Positions 22,276 to 32,885 of a stretch of DNA of 64,000 nt are shown here, one piece after another. Source of the DNA: Tenodera sinensis (Eukaryota > Arthropoda > Insecta > Mantodea > Mantidae); assembly GCA_030765045.1 (NCBI GenBank), contig CM060964.1:153498990-153562989 (forward strand), read 5' to 3'. A program made the translations under genes and the position numbers. Within the stretch, counting starts at the first letter, position 1. Each line of letters opens with the position of its first letter. Below the pieces are notes generated by a model, which was not told the DNA's origin, searched no databases, and saw nothing but the letters and a program-made list of their open reading frames with translations.

Positions 22276-23359
22276 CAGTGGTGGTTCCTGGGGGATCGCA
22301 TACTCGCAACACCCACTAATTTTTTCCGCATGTGGATGTGTGTTTACCTTTATAGACATGCATATGAGAAAGTCGAATGTCTAACTTTCTTCTATATGAA
22401 CTTGCTCGTTTAATTTTCCTGCGCCCTCTTTACCAAATGTCAGCTCATGCAGTCAACAAGGTAAAACGCATAAACCCGATTTTGCGACTGGCGGAGGTAG
22501 CTCTTGGGTGAGGGGTACGCGGGGAGAGGTGCAAAGCTTGCATTTAAGAGTACGGCAAGTTAAGGCAGCATAATCGACAAGGCCAACACATGCGATTCTT
22601 ACTGCGTAAGCGCACTACGTTCTCAAGTCCCTCCGTTTGCCCTGCTACGAGCATTCCTCTCCCGTTGTTTAGGACAGCCTGCTAAGTAGCCAACGTGACG
22701 GTTCTAAACATAATGTAGCCACCTTCTATATAAAAATGACAGTTATATTAATGTTATAAACACAATTACATCTAGTCTTATTAAGCGATTATAAATGCAT
22801 ATAATTACTCTTCATGTCGTAATTTACTAAGGCCAATACTTCAGTTCGGAATAGTTATTTTGTTACAGTTTTTATTACTGTTTGTTATGTTTGCGTTCTG
22901 GCAGCAAATTGCATGCAGTTGTGTCTGCGCATAGCGGCAAAGTTGAATCTGTGAAAGTGTGGAAATGAATAACACGGCGAAACTGAAAGAGATAAATCTT
23001 TTTCCTAGAAGAGAAGCTGTTTTCCGTGCTTACTGTTTGCGAGTGAGAGAAATGGCATCTGGACAAATAATATTGGTCATTTAAAAAAGAATAGCAAAAC
23101 ATAGAAGCTCAATTAGTCCTGCGCTGTGGCGTAGTGGGCGTCATGCCTTGGTTCCCTGCCACGGAATGCGGCCAGGATTCCATCCCACCCCTGGCGGTAC
23201 GGATTTTAAGTCCCAGGTGCCCACTTAGCATCGTGAGGAAATTGAGGAGCTTGCTGGTCATGAAAGCTTTCTGGCTGGGGTTGTCGAGATGCCGACCTGT
23301 ATCGGTTGGATGATCGCATATACGGCACACCCACTGCGACAAGTCACAAGCCGCCACTG
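22276..23359 (+). mobile_element. Non-autonomous hAT element, copy 1 (1084 bp)
   Basis: The ends are inverted: CAGTGGTGGTT on the left and AGCCGCCACTG on the right (CAGTGGYGGYT in both). Perfect 8-bp duplications CTTACCGC flank it, the size expected for hAT. The interior is shared, in opposite orientation, with 37339-38502 (for example CATGCATA-GAG blocks and CGATTTTGCGACTG). No transposase domain is readable. A tRNA-like SINE piece sits inside its right part. Confidence 0.92.
23116..23300 (+). mobile_element. SINE-like insertion inside hAT copy 1
   Basis: GCGCTGTGGCGTAGTGGGCG resembles box A and CCAGGATTCCATCCCA box B. The segment is absent from hAT copy 2, so it inserted later. Part of its body (AATTGAGGAGCT) recurs in the SINE at 36623-36960, suggesting a related family. 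Confidence 0.6.
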
Positions 23360-23367
23360 CTTACCGC
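23360..23367 (+). repeat. hAT target-site duplication, right copy
   Basis: CTTACCGC, identical to 22268-22275. Confidence 0.9.
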
Positions 23368-23435
23368 AGTACCTACACCTTCTGCGCAAGGAACTACAGT
23401 GAAAGCTGAGGCTACTGAGCACAGAGGCTACTGGC

Positions 23436-24892
23436 ATGGACGTAGAAGCAGATTCTAGAGAAGAACAGCATTACCAATAGCTCCAAAACGAGGTAGGGAA
23501 GTTGGAAGGTGAAATCACCTATTATAAAGGTCTATTTCCGGAAGTCAACCCACGAACCGGGGACTTCAGGAAAATTGCTGCAAACCTCAACCTTGTTACC
23601 GCGAACACCAACTAAAGAAGTGGGAACTGGTTGAACTAGAAGAAGGCTGACAGCGCAGTTGACCCCGTAAACGTCGTCTCCAAATCGGCAGTGGGCACGA
23701 CAGCAGTGTATCTGATGTCGAGAAACCACGCCCCAAGTCCGGAAATAAGAAAACTCGGCATGAGTCTACTGACACCCTCAGCACATCAAACAGGTTCCAT
23801 GTCCTGACGCCCACAGATCAACGGGAAACAACCACCGTTTGCCCAATGGAGAACGACGAAGACGCCGCTACAGTAACCACTGCAGCGTCCCCCAGACAAC
23901 AACGAAGCCAGCCAAAGTCAATACCAAAAGCAACAATAAAGCCTGTAAGGGAACATGCTCCAACTCCCTCAACCTCGTCAGCTGCTTCCGCATCGGTACC
24001 TCCGAATACGCAAGATCAGAAGCCCCCTAGGATCACCATTCCTGACACCAGCAAGACGCCCACACTACTACCAGTTCTCAGAACCTCTCTACCGACCAGT
24101 GTCTTCAAGCTACAGTATACACGCAGCTGCATAAAGGTGTTTCTGCAGCGAAAAGCGGACACCGAGCCCACCGTGCAGCGACTGACTGCGGCGGGCATCC
24201 CCCATTACAGCTTCGCATCACGCAGCGATCAACCGCTGCGCTTTATGGTTAAAAGACCACCAGCCGACCTCGACGTTGAATTCCTCAAGGAGGACCTTCA
24301 GAGAAAAGGTTACACGGAGATGCAGATCAATAAGCTAAAACCACGAGAGTGACCCCTACGAAATTTTCAGGCAACATTAGCACGCACACCAAAATAAACT
24401 AGAATTCATTAAGGAGCGGATCATCCGTAACATGATGGTCCCCTTGAAGGTCCTCAAAACAAACAACAACATAAAAGTGTTTTAATTGCCAAAACTTGGG
24501 CACGCATACAAATTTGTAATTTGACCTCCCGGTGCGTCCTTTGCAGTGGCTTCCACCGCCTAGCTGACTGCCCGAAAAAGGCCAAGGATGACACAGTACC
24601 CCTTTGCATTAACTGCGGGGAAGCCCATTCTGCCAGCTATAGGGTGTGTGAAAGGTTTATGCACGAACGCCACCGCCGTCAACTGGTTGCACTTGCCAGG
24701 ACAACCCAAAGTGCTACACCAGGACCAAAGCACATTAAAAATCCTGCCCTGGTGGAAACAGGAATGTCATTTGCTGGGGCAGCCCGAGGGGAAAATGCAC
24801 CTCAGCCGCCATCCATTGGCCCCTTACATAACCTCTCCCCTCCGAGTTCTCACCTGACGTGGGAGGTCTTTCCGAAATATTCTCTCCATTAA
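23436..24892 (+). pseudogene. Jockey-type ORF1 (gag-like RNA-binding protein), frameshifted
   Basis: From ATG at 23436 the frame gives a short acidic N-terminus with stops. A low-complexity Pro/Ser/Thr region (about 23850-24040) is followed by FKLQYTRSCIKVFLQRKADT, PLRFMVKRPPADLDVEFLKE and DLQRKGYTEMQINKLKPRE, the RRM-like middle domain of Jockey gags. Then come two zinc knuckles, CVLCSGFHRLADC (C-x2-C-x3-H-x4-C) and CINCGEAHSASYRVC (C-x2-C-x3-H-x6-C), spaced as in Jockey elements. A frame change and stops between 24350 and 24520 separate the middle domain from the knuckles. This protein would coat element RNA and guide it to the nucleus. The ORF ends at 24892 just before ORF2. Confidence 0.85.
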
Positions 24893-24999
24893 AATCCTTT
24901 AACTTTCCGGCACTTCTGCCCAAAATTAAACCTTTTCTAACACAATTCAGGAACTGTACGAGCACTCGAGGTCATTATATGTTTCATCACTACGATCCT

Positions 25000-27490
25000 A
25001 GAGTAAATAGACACTCCAAGGGGAAGCACATCTTTAACGCGGGCTCTCCTGTGGGATGCTGACGGCGTCTTCAGGAAGCAATACAAAATGGAGAACTACC
25101 TGAGGCGCAGCAAAACCGAACTAAAATTTATTTGCGAAAGAAAATTACAACCGGAGTTTACTTTTAAACTCCAACGGTACAACATTTTCAGGACTGACAG
25201 ACTTGGCCCGCAGGAGTGAGGTATGGCCATTCTATTAAAAAACACAGTTGACCATGTTTCTGTCTCGCTTCCAACACTAGAAGCACTGGCGCGCACAGCA
25301 CTAAAAACACCGATAAACGACAAAACGGTGATATTAGTAGCGCTTTACTGGCCTCCTAATTCACCATTTTTCTTAAGAGACCTCAAAAAAATTCCTCGAT
25401 TTAGGGGAGCATGTTATCATTGCAGGAGATCTCAACCCCCGACACCCTTGGTGGCAGTCACGCCGGACAAACGCAGTCGGAAATCTTCAAGCAGAATTTA
25501 TTTTAGAACATGACAATGTGGAGGTACACGCCCCCTTCCTTGACCCCACCTTTTGGCAACGCTCAGATGATTTTGATCCTGAGGTTTTATAAAAAATTCG
25601 GCCATTTCACGGAACTTAAATGTGTATCATAGCTTGGACTCTGACCATCTGTCAATGCATTTTGAGATCTGCGGTACCATCACTGCACAGGCGCCCAAGA
25701 TATTCCATCGCGCGGAAACACTGGCAGAAATACAAGATAGAAGTGCACAAGATGGTGCAGCCCAGGCTATCATACTCCAGTGAGATGGAAATAGACGCCG
25801 CCATTGAAAATTTTACCGTTTCGCTGTACACAGCCAAGCGAAGCGCTACCACATACACCAGAAGTCCAACCAGCTTCTGGTCGTACACCGAGGTGGAGGT
25901 CCTCATTGCCAGACGAAAACGCCTGATGAAGCTCTGGAGGCAAAATCGTCAGCCTGAATACAAAATGTTAGCACAATGGCTACGCAACATCAGTCGGCGA
26001 CAAATTAAAATATACAAAATTGAACAGTGGGAAAATAAAATATTGAGTACCGCCCATTCGGACAACTCCACGCGCAAATTATTAAAGGTGTTTAAGACCT
26101 CCTCGAGCGTTAACACTGGCACTGAGGCGCTCCACACTCAACTCGGGCTGCATTTCTCCTCAGAGTAGAAAGCAGAGGTGTTTGCTAATTATCTCACGCA
26201 GACGTTCTCTGAAAATCCTACCACCAACCCTGTCCAAGAATACATTAAACACTGGATACAAGCCTGGGTGGCACAGAAGCACGAGCACTGACACTTATTG
26301 CACCTCAAGAAGTGTTCAAACATATTAGAGAATTACCAAATGGTAAAGTCGGACAGGATAACTAATGAGGAGCTCATACACATCCAGAGAAAGGCCCTGG
26401 TGCAGTTAACAAAACCTTTTAATGCCTACCGTATGCAGTTACTTCCCCCACACATGGAAACAAGCCAGGGTTATAATGCTCCAAAACCAGGGAAGAGCAC
26501 CAGGCACCCTCAAGATTACCACCCCATTAGCTAACTGTCCAACATTGGAAAACTGCTCGAAAGACTTATACTTTTTCGGATAAAAAACAAACGTCGGAAA
26601 TGGAGGAACTATCCAACGTACAATTTGGCTTTAGGAAATGTCATTCTACTGACTACAGCTACTAAGGCTTGTTGATGACGTCACTGAACAGTTTAACAAT
26701 GGGGCTTCCATGTTGGCACTATTTTTAAACGTAGAAGCTGTATTTGATCGGTGCTGGCACGATGGCCTAATTTCGAAATTGTACCAAAATTTTCCTGGCC
26801 TTCGAAATTATTCATTTTTAATCTATAGCTTTTTAGAAAACAGGCACTTCTACGTTCAAGCGGGTCGTTCCTCCTCTCACGAGCGAATAATGCAAGCTGT
26901 TGTACCACAAGGGGCAGTCTTGTCCTCGTTTTCTTATATTATATTTACAAATGACTTTACCGAGGGCGGCAAATGCAAAGTTGCCATGTACTCCGAGGAC
27001 CCTGCAATCTACAACCAACATAGAAACTCTCATTTCGGCCTCCTCGAGATGCAGCGGTATACTTACCGCTTCCTTTCATGGCTATATGACTGGAAAATAG
27101 AAATTAATGCAAATAAATGCCAGCTCAACTATTTAACAAAAAATCTGCAGTTTCCGGCAGTGGACCTCACGGTCGGCAGTCAAAGGTTGCGCCAACATCA
27201 GCAAGTGAAATAGTTGGGAGTCACCTTAGACCAGGGATTCTCTCGGAATGCCCACATTACAAATGCTGCCAACAAAGGGTGCCAACATTTAAAGATCTTC
27301 AATAGGAAGGAATTACGGACCCGCTCCAAGATTATACTATTGCACGGCTGGTGGATCTCCGGCTCTGACATTTGTCGAGACCACGTGGTGTGGTGTTGGC
27401 AGTTCTTTAGCAGGAATTTCAAACATGTTATTTTAAACCATTTACACAACGCATCGCTACTTCGTAAATTTACGTGGACAGTATGCCTAT
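25000..27490 (+). pseudogene. Jockey-type ORF2 (AP-endonuclease and reverse transcriptase), heavily mutated
   Basis: Endonuclease remains include LLWDADGVFRKQ and YNIFRTDRLGPQE near 25040-25215, and HVIIAGDLNPRHPWWQSR near 25400-25460, the GDLNxxH catalytic block. The pre-RT linker (25700-26160) has FWSYTEVEVLIARRKRLMKL. RT blocks are QDYHPIS.LSNIGKLLERLI (26510-26570), LFLNVEAVFDRCWHDGLISK (26720), VPQGAVLSSFSYIIFTNDF (26900) and MYSEDPAIY (26990), where the usual Y/FADD has become YSED. Stops and frame changes recur throughout. The catalytic change and the gap at 27500 make it non-functional. Confidence 0.85.
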
Positions 27491-27609
27491 AAATGATCAC
27501 AGAATAGTAGAATATGGAGACAATAATTGCTATACAATTTAACTCCCGGAAAAAGCAACAACATTGTATTATATTATACTAATTGAAATTGGCTATTAAA
27601 TAACTTGCA

Positions 27610-28640
27610 TTTTAATCCAATGGAAAGACGCCGCAATCCTCGTAAATATTGACTTCGTCTTCATCACTGGAGCCGCTGCTGGTGTCACCTGGGCCGAATG
27701 AAATTATCAGCTCTTCCACACAATTTTCCGTTACGCCGTCAGCTTCCCTTGCTTTTCTTAAATGTTTCCAGGTGTGATTCATGACATTGACATTTTTCCA
27801 TTCGTCCGTTGTCACTTATTGCACTCCCTGTTGCATTAATGGTTCCATATCAGCAATCCGAAATGTTTTATTATGTTTTGCAACATAACCTTTTACTTAT
27901 GACCAAATCAATTCAATCGCATTGAAGTAACAATGGTAGGAAGGGAGTCTGATGACGGTATGACCGTGAGCAACAGCAATGTTGTCTATCTCATACGCAC
28001 AAAACCGTGGCTTATGCAATTTCAAAACTTTTTGTTCTTCTCCAAGCGCTGCTGAATCAATTTTTTTTCTGTCGCTCATTGTCGGTGCTTTGTTTAACTG
28101 CACCAGTGGTAAGGCGCATTATCCATAACTATAATGGAATTTGCAACGAGGTTTGGCAGGAGGGATCCTTGGAACCAGCCCTTAAATGCGTTTTCATCCA
28201 TTTCTTCGTGATAATGACGAGTGATCTTTGCTTTAAACAAGAGCATAGCGCCTGCAGACGGTGTATTAAAATAAATGTGTTTCTATCCATTTCTTCGTGA
28301 TAATCACGAGTGATGTTAGGTTTAAACAAGAGCATAGCGCCTGCAGATGGTGTATTAAAATCCACTGGGCACTTCTCCTTGGTCACACTCTTCACAGTAG
28401 TTTTTCCCACTTTCAAAGCGTCACAAACTCTACCCAGCACCCTGGTAACAGGTAGAAGGGGTCCACTATTGTCGCGTTCCTTCTCAAAGTACTCACGTAG
28501 CCTGAGCATAAATTCACGGCTTTGGCTCTTGTAAGAGCCGATTTTTTTTCCTTCGATTTCGACGAACCAGTAGCCATGTTATTACAATAACGATGATGAT
28601 AATAATAACAACAACACGAGAAACACTTAAATAGGGATTC
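27610..28640 (-). pseudogene. IS630/Tc1-mariner-type DDE transposase inserted in the LINE, degenerate
   Basis: Minus-strand frames give a start-like MATGSSKSKEKKSALTRAKA, then LREYFEKERDNSGPLLPV, an ITRDYHEEMDRNTF block, NSIIVMDNAPYHW (second catalytic Asp, 28080-28110), VLKLHKPRFCAYEIDNIAVA, HGHTVIRLPSYHCYFNAIEL (the Glu in NxIE, 27900-27960) and an acidic C-terminus near 27612. This order matches the DDE_3-type transposases abundant in insects. An 89-bp tandem duplication (about 28186-28363) repeats the DYHEEMD block and breaks the frame, and further stops occur. Inverted repeats were not found, so the element ends are unknown. Confidence 0.8.
28186..28363. repeat. 89-bp tandem duplication within the transposase gene
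   Basis: TCCATTTCTTCGTGATAATS and AAACAAGAGCATAGCGCCTG occur twice with an 89-bp offset (28197 and 28286). The two copies have since diverged at a few sites. Confidence 0.9.
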
Positions 28641-28984
28641 ACGCACGCACAAAATAGCTAACAAACTTCACCTGCACAAACACCAAAAGCAAATAAACCA
28701 CGTGGTCCTTGAGCTGGCAACACGTTGGAAGCCACGTCTAGCAGTGAGACCACTGATTGGTGCTAGCAGAAAGTTTTAACATCCGGTGCGTTACCCGCTT
28801 CCAGTATTGGCAATAGTAACAGCTACTGCCCATAACAGATGTAACCGTAATATTCGGACATAATAGTGGTACGACGAAGATACTGCATGAAAATAAAACA
28901 AAAACTTGCATTACAATGTTTTAAACTAAGTAAACATCATATACATTCATTCTTAAGGTAATTTTGAGAATCTATTTTCCGAAA

Positions 28985-29440
28985 CCTATTACTATACGTT
29001 GACAACGTTAATCTTCCCCCTCCACCTCATAACAGCTGTGAAACGTCAGAGCCGGAGATCCGTTGGCCGTACAATATACAGATCTTTTATACTGTCCACC
29101 CTAATTTACGCGTGCGTGGCCTGGGCAAATGCCTATAAAACAGTGTTCAAAAGTTACAAATTGTCCAAAAGTTATCTCTTAGAAAAATGTTACTTTGCCC
29201 CATACTCACCCGTATACAAACCATTCATCAGAACCTTAACAAACCCTACACAGCAGATGCAATACACAATGCAGCCACAAGAACTTGGGCACGCATCAGA
29301 CAACATGATAATCAGCTCATAACCAACATCGGCAGCGGTGATCCAAAACAGTGAAAACACAGACGTGTAAAAGTATTCTAGCCACCTCCGTGCTCGCAAA
29401 ACTGCGCGCCTACAACGTCTGTTCACGGCCACGTACCGCT
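28985..29440 (+). pseudogene. C-terminal segment of a Jockey-type ORF2
   Basis: TIYRSFILSTLIYACVAWAN matches the post-RT block (usually LYKTILRPILTYASPVWG). Degenerate C-terminal sequence with FTATYRYDEGPPELLL and a stop near 29470 follows. It probably belongs to the same element as 25000-27490, cut off by the inserted transposase gene, although the two pieces partly overlap in the region they represent. Confidence 0.65.
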
Positions 29441-29786
29441 ATGACGAGGGGCCGCCCGAGTTACTCCTATAACAGGGAGCCGCCGCTACATATAGCTCGA
29501 AGCAACGCTGTCCGCACAGCAAAACAGTAGAAATTGCACAGTGTATGTTTTAAATACTGTGAGTGAGTGCTGTCTATGTGTGCGTGCGTGTAAGTTTGTG
29601 TGTATGTGTGTGCGTAAGTTTGCGTGTTTGAATAAACGGGTGTAAATTGTAAATATGTATATAAATGTAAATTTGTATATAAAAACATTGTTAAAACAGT
29701 GAAAAAAGACAGAAAAGTTAATCTATCCGACCGAGCTGTTCTCGGTAACCCAAAGTAGATTACTGTATTGGTTCGGGACAAAATAG

Positions 29787-30610
29787 TGTCACAACCAAGT
29801 TTGGCCGTAACATTTGGGAAGCGTAGAGGATAGGTTTTAGTGGTAGAGACTTAACTCGCTTTATATAAAAATAGTATGGATTTATTACAAGATAGAATAT
29901 AAGTTACTATTGTTCCTTTTACTATTTTAATGTTACACCAAATACTTTCATTATATACTGTTACAATAACTTTAATGTCTTCCAACGATAGTTGTAGAGT
30001 TAATGAAGTGCCCTAGCGGGCTTACCTTGGTTGAGCGATGTCACGAAGTCTTAGGAGAGAGAGAGTAACGTTGGCGATGGTGCACAACTCTGGATCAAGG
30101 CGGCCGTCAACGACCTCCACGGCATCACCGTGGCAACCGACCACAAGCCGGTACCCGGTACAGAATTTATAAAGATTCTCCTTCCTCGGGGCTTCCGGTT
30201 ATCTCTGGGCCAAGTCCAAATGTTCTGAACGTTACGGCCAATACGCGAAGCTTCTATAACTTCCCGAGGAATCTCGCATGACAGCTCCGGCCTACGTGAC
30301 AAACTCGTAGGCAAACAGGATGCTTATGTCATGGTAAAAATCCCTTTGGGGTTGTCATGGGATGTGGGTAACCAACCCTTTCCTGTTAGTGTCACCAGTT
30401 ACTCAGTTCCAGAAAGAGTTATGTTTAGAATTTCAAGGGATGTGGATAACCATGCCTTTCCTGTTAATGTTGCAAGCTGTTAAGCTCCAGAAAAGTCATA
30501 AATGATTCTAATGAACAAAGTTGCCAGTGAATGTAAGTTTCTTTGTTTAAAAACGTATGATGTCCAAAATGTACTCACAAATCTGTTCTCTCCTAATGGC
30601 ATACGTGACA
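29787..30610 (-). repeat. LTR, left copy
   Basis: Nearly identical to 31274-32105. It holds a frame that reads as protein in both LTRs but has no known domain. Confidence 0.88.
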
Positions 30611-30825
30611 TTTCCCCATTGGCTACATGTCGCCGACCCCGGCGACCCCCCCCCAAAAAAAAAGAAAAAAACAGCAAGGCAGGCTTGATAGATACAAAGA
30701 AAAACAAAGATTGGCTTTACAAACAATGCCTGCAAAATAAAGAAAGAGGTCACGCCAGGTAGGACATGAACCAGCTAGCTTACCTATATACAGAATAGTA
30801 GAGATTGCATGTACAATACAAAATA

Positions 30826-30826
<1 letters not shown>

Positions 30827-30865
<39 letters not shown>
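30827..30865 (+). repeat. Poly(A) tract, 39 bp
   Basis: Uninterrupted A run in the interior of the short LTR element. Confidence 0.95.
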
Positions 30866-30866
<1 letters not shown>

Positions 30867-31273
30867 ATGATGAGAAAGGAGGTCAGGCACGGGAGGGAGG
30901 GGGAAACAAAATATTAACATATGGACAATAAGTATGGACAGTAACGCAGAACTTGAACACTGTGAGTGCACCACCATGCCCAACAGTTGTGCGACAGAAG
31001 ACGTTCCACATATGGCATTCTTGAGGAGAAAAGTACAGCATACACTTGCGGGACGCACTCATGCAGTCTTGACATTACAACACGGCCGGTAGGTTAGTGA
31101 TAACACTGGAGAGCACCGATGCTAGGTGGGCTTCCCCACCGGCAACAGGAACAGTCATACGAATATCACTACACTGGCTAGGTATAAGAAAATTGCAGCA
31201 ATCCAAAAACATGCAGGATCGCAGTCCTCGAGTAGGGGAGGGCGTTATCCATACCCGGCGCCTCCACCATATA

Positions 31274-32105
31274 TATCACAACCAAGTTTGGCCGTAACAT
31301 TTGGGAAGCGTAGAGGATAGGTTTTAGTGGTAGAGACTTAACTCGCTTTATATAAAAATAGTATGGATTTATTACAAGATAGAATATAAGTTACTATTGT
31401 TCCTTTTACTATTTTAATGTTACACCAAATACTGTCATTATATACTGTTACAATAACTTTAATGTCTTCCAACGATAGTTGTAGAGTTAATGAAGTGCCC
31501 TAGCGGGCTTACCTTGGTTGAGCGATGTCACGAAGTCTTAGGAGAGAGAGAGTAACGTTGGCGATGGTGCACAACTCTGGATCAAGGCGGCCGTCAACGA
31601 CCTACACGGCATCACCGTGGCAACCGACCACAAGCCGGTACCCGGTACAGAATTTATAAAGATTCTCCTTCCTCGGGGCTTCCGGTTATCTCTGGGCCAA
31701 GTCCAAATGTTCTGAACGTTACGGCCAATACGCGAAGCTTCTAGAACTTCCCGAGGAATCTCCCAGTGACGCATGACAGCTCCGGCCTACGTGACAAACT
31801 CGTAGGCAAACAGGATGCTTATGTCATGGTAAAAATCCCTTTGGGGTTGTCATGGGATGTGGGTAACCAACCCTTTCCTGTTAGTGTCACCAGTTACTCA
31901 GTTCCAGAAAGAGTTATGTTTAGAATTTCAAGGGATGTGGATAACCATGCCTTTCCTGTTAATGTTGCAAGCTGTTAAGCTCCAGAAAAGTCATAAATGA
32001 TTCTAATGAACAAAGTTGCCAGTGAATGTAAGTTTCTTTGTTTAAAAACGTATGATGTCCAAAATGTACTCACAAATGTGTTCTCTCCTAATGGCATACG
32101 TGACA
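31274..32105 (-). repeat. LTR, right copy
   Basis: Nearly identical to 29787-30610, with a 9-bp insertion near 31766 and a TG-to-TA change at its left terminus. Confidence 0.88.
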
Positions 32106-32109
32106 ATAG

Positions 32110-32885
32110 AAAGACAAAAACCATTGTAAATAGGGTAATCTATAAGATAAAGTCGCATTAGCGGCTAGGTGCTGTGCAAATAAACATACCATACAGGAGA
32201 ACCTGTACGGCCTATTCTCGAATGCTGGACATGCAACCTGAAAGCCGGGTCCCATGTACCGGCATCAGGCCATGGATATATACTAATAACTAACTAACGA
32301 GGAATTTCTTCGAAAACCTCAGACATGTGTGCACGCTAAAATCATCATATAAGTACGCGCAAAATTTGGTGGTGAGCCGAAAGAAGTTTAAGTGCCAAAG
32401 GCATGCAATCACGTCGTGGGTAAGTAACCGGTATTAGTGTTTTCATTATTAAACATCGACGACTTCGCGTAAGAGTGGAGCTAAGAAAACATTTACGGGC
32501 AGCATTCCAGCGCTAACAAATGGTTCTGTGGGCGAACGAGGTGTATGCATGGAAGTGCCTCAAATAAACAGATGTGCAATCTTTTGAAACTAAGGTGAAG
32601 GATATTGTTCCTACCTCCCACAGCCACTCCCTAGATCGGCGGTTCCCTTTACCGGGGAATGAGTACTCACCTGGCAATAATTTCCAGAAAGGCACAGTCA
32701 GCCGGAGCAGAGAAAAAGAAGAGTAGCTGCAGCATCGAACCCTGGACTTCAGGATCGACTTGCAGGTAAAACCAGTCCCGCTGACGGAGTAGCCCCATCA
32801 AGACGACACCAACGACCTAGGTTACCTTATCGACCTGTAAAATCATCTTGTCACTTTGTTGGACTTCAATCCAGTTTCCCACCTA
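32110..32885. other. No gene; weak tRNA-like box B near 32735
   Basis: No coding signal. GCATCGAACCCTGG at 32733-32746 reads as CCAGGGTTCGATGC on the minus strand, a fair box B, but no convincing box A accompanies it. Confidence 0.35.

Larger units (their letters stand above)
21950..29785 (+). mobile_element. Jockey-clade non-LTR retrotransposon, degenerate and interrupted
   Basis: A gag-like ORF1 (23436-24892) is followed by endonuclease and RT remains (25000-27490) and a C-terminal piece (28985-29440), all on the + strand in the canonical order. A hAT element (22276-23359) sits upstream of ORF1, and an IS630-type transposase gene (27610-28640) separates the RT from the C-terminal piece. 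Both ends are approximate: the 5' start is put at a change in composition near 21950, the 3' end at the next LTR element. No poly(A) tail or target duplication was found. Confidence 0.7.
29787..32105 (-). mobile_element. Short LTR retrotransposon without coding region
   Basis: Direct repeats of 824 bp (29787-30610) and 832 bp (31274-32105) end in TGTCAC...GTGACA (the second has TATCAC at its start) and are flanked by ATAG (29783-29786 and 32106-32109). The interior is only 663 bp and has no protein domain. On the minus strand the polypurine-like AATGGGGAAA abuts one LTR, and TGGTGGAGGCGCC lies four bases inside the other as a possible primer site, which favours minus orientation. The LTRs are almost identical apart from one 9-bp insertion (CAGTGACG, near 31766) and a few substitutions, so the insertion is fairly recent. 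Confidence 0.85.

Noticed and set aside
22139..22413. Overlapping frames at the LINE/hAT junction as a gene
   Set aside because: They run across the hAT boundary at 22276 and are accidental.
30051..31774. Repeated minus-strand frame (CEIPREV...ASRIGRNVQNIWTW) in both LTRs
   Set aside because: It lies in the LTRs, occurs twice because the LTRs are repeated, and matches no domain I know.
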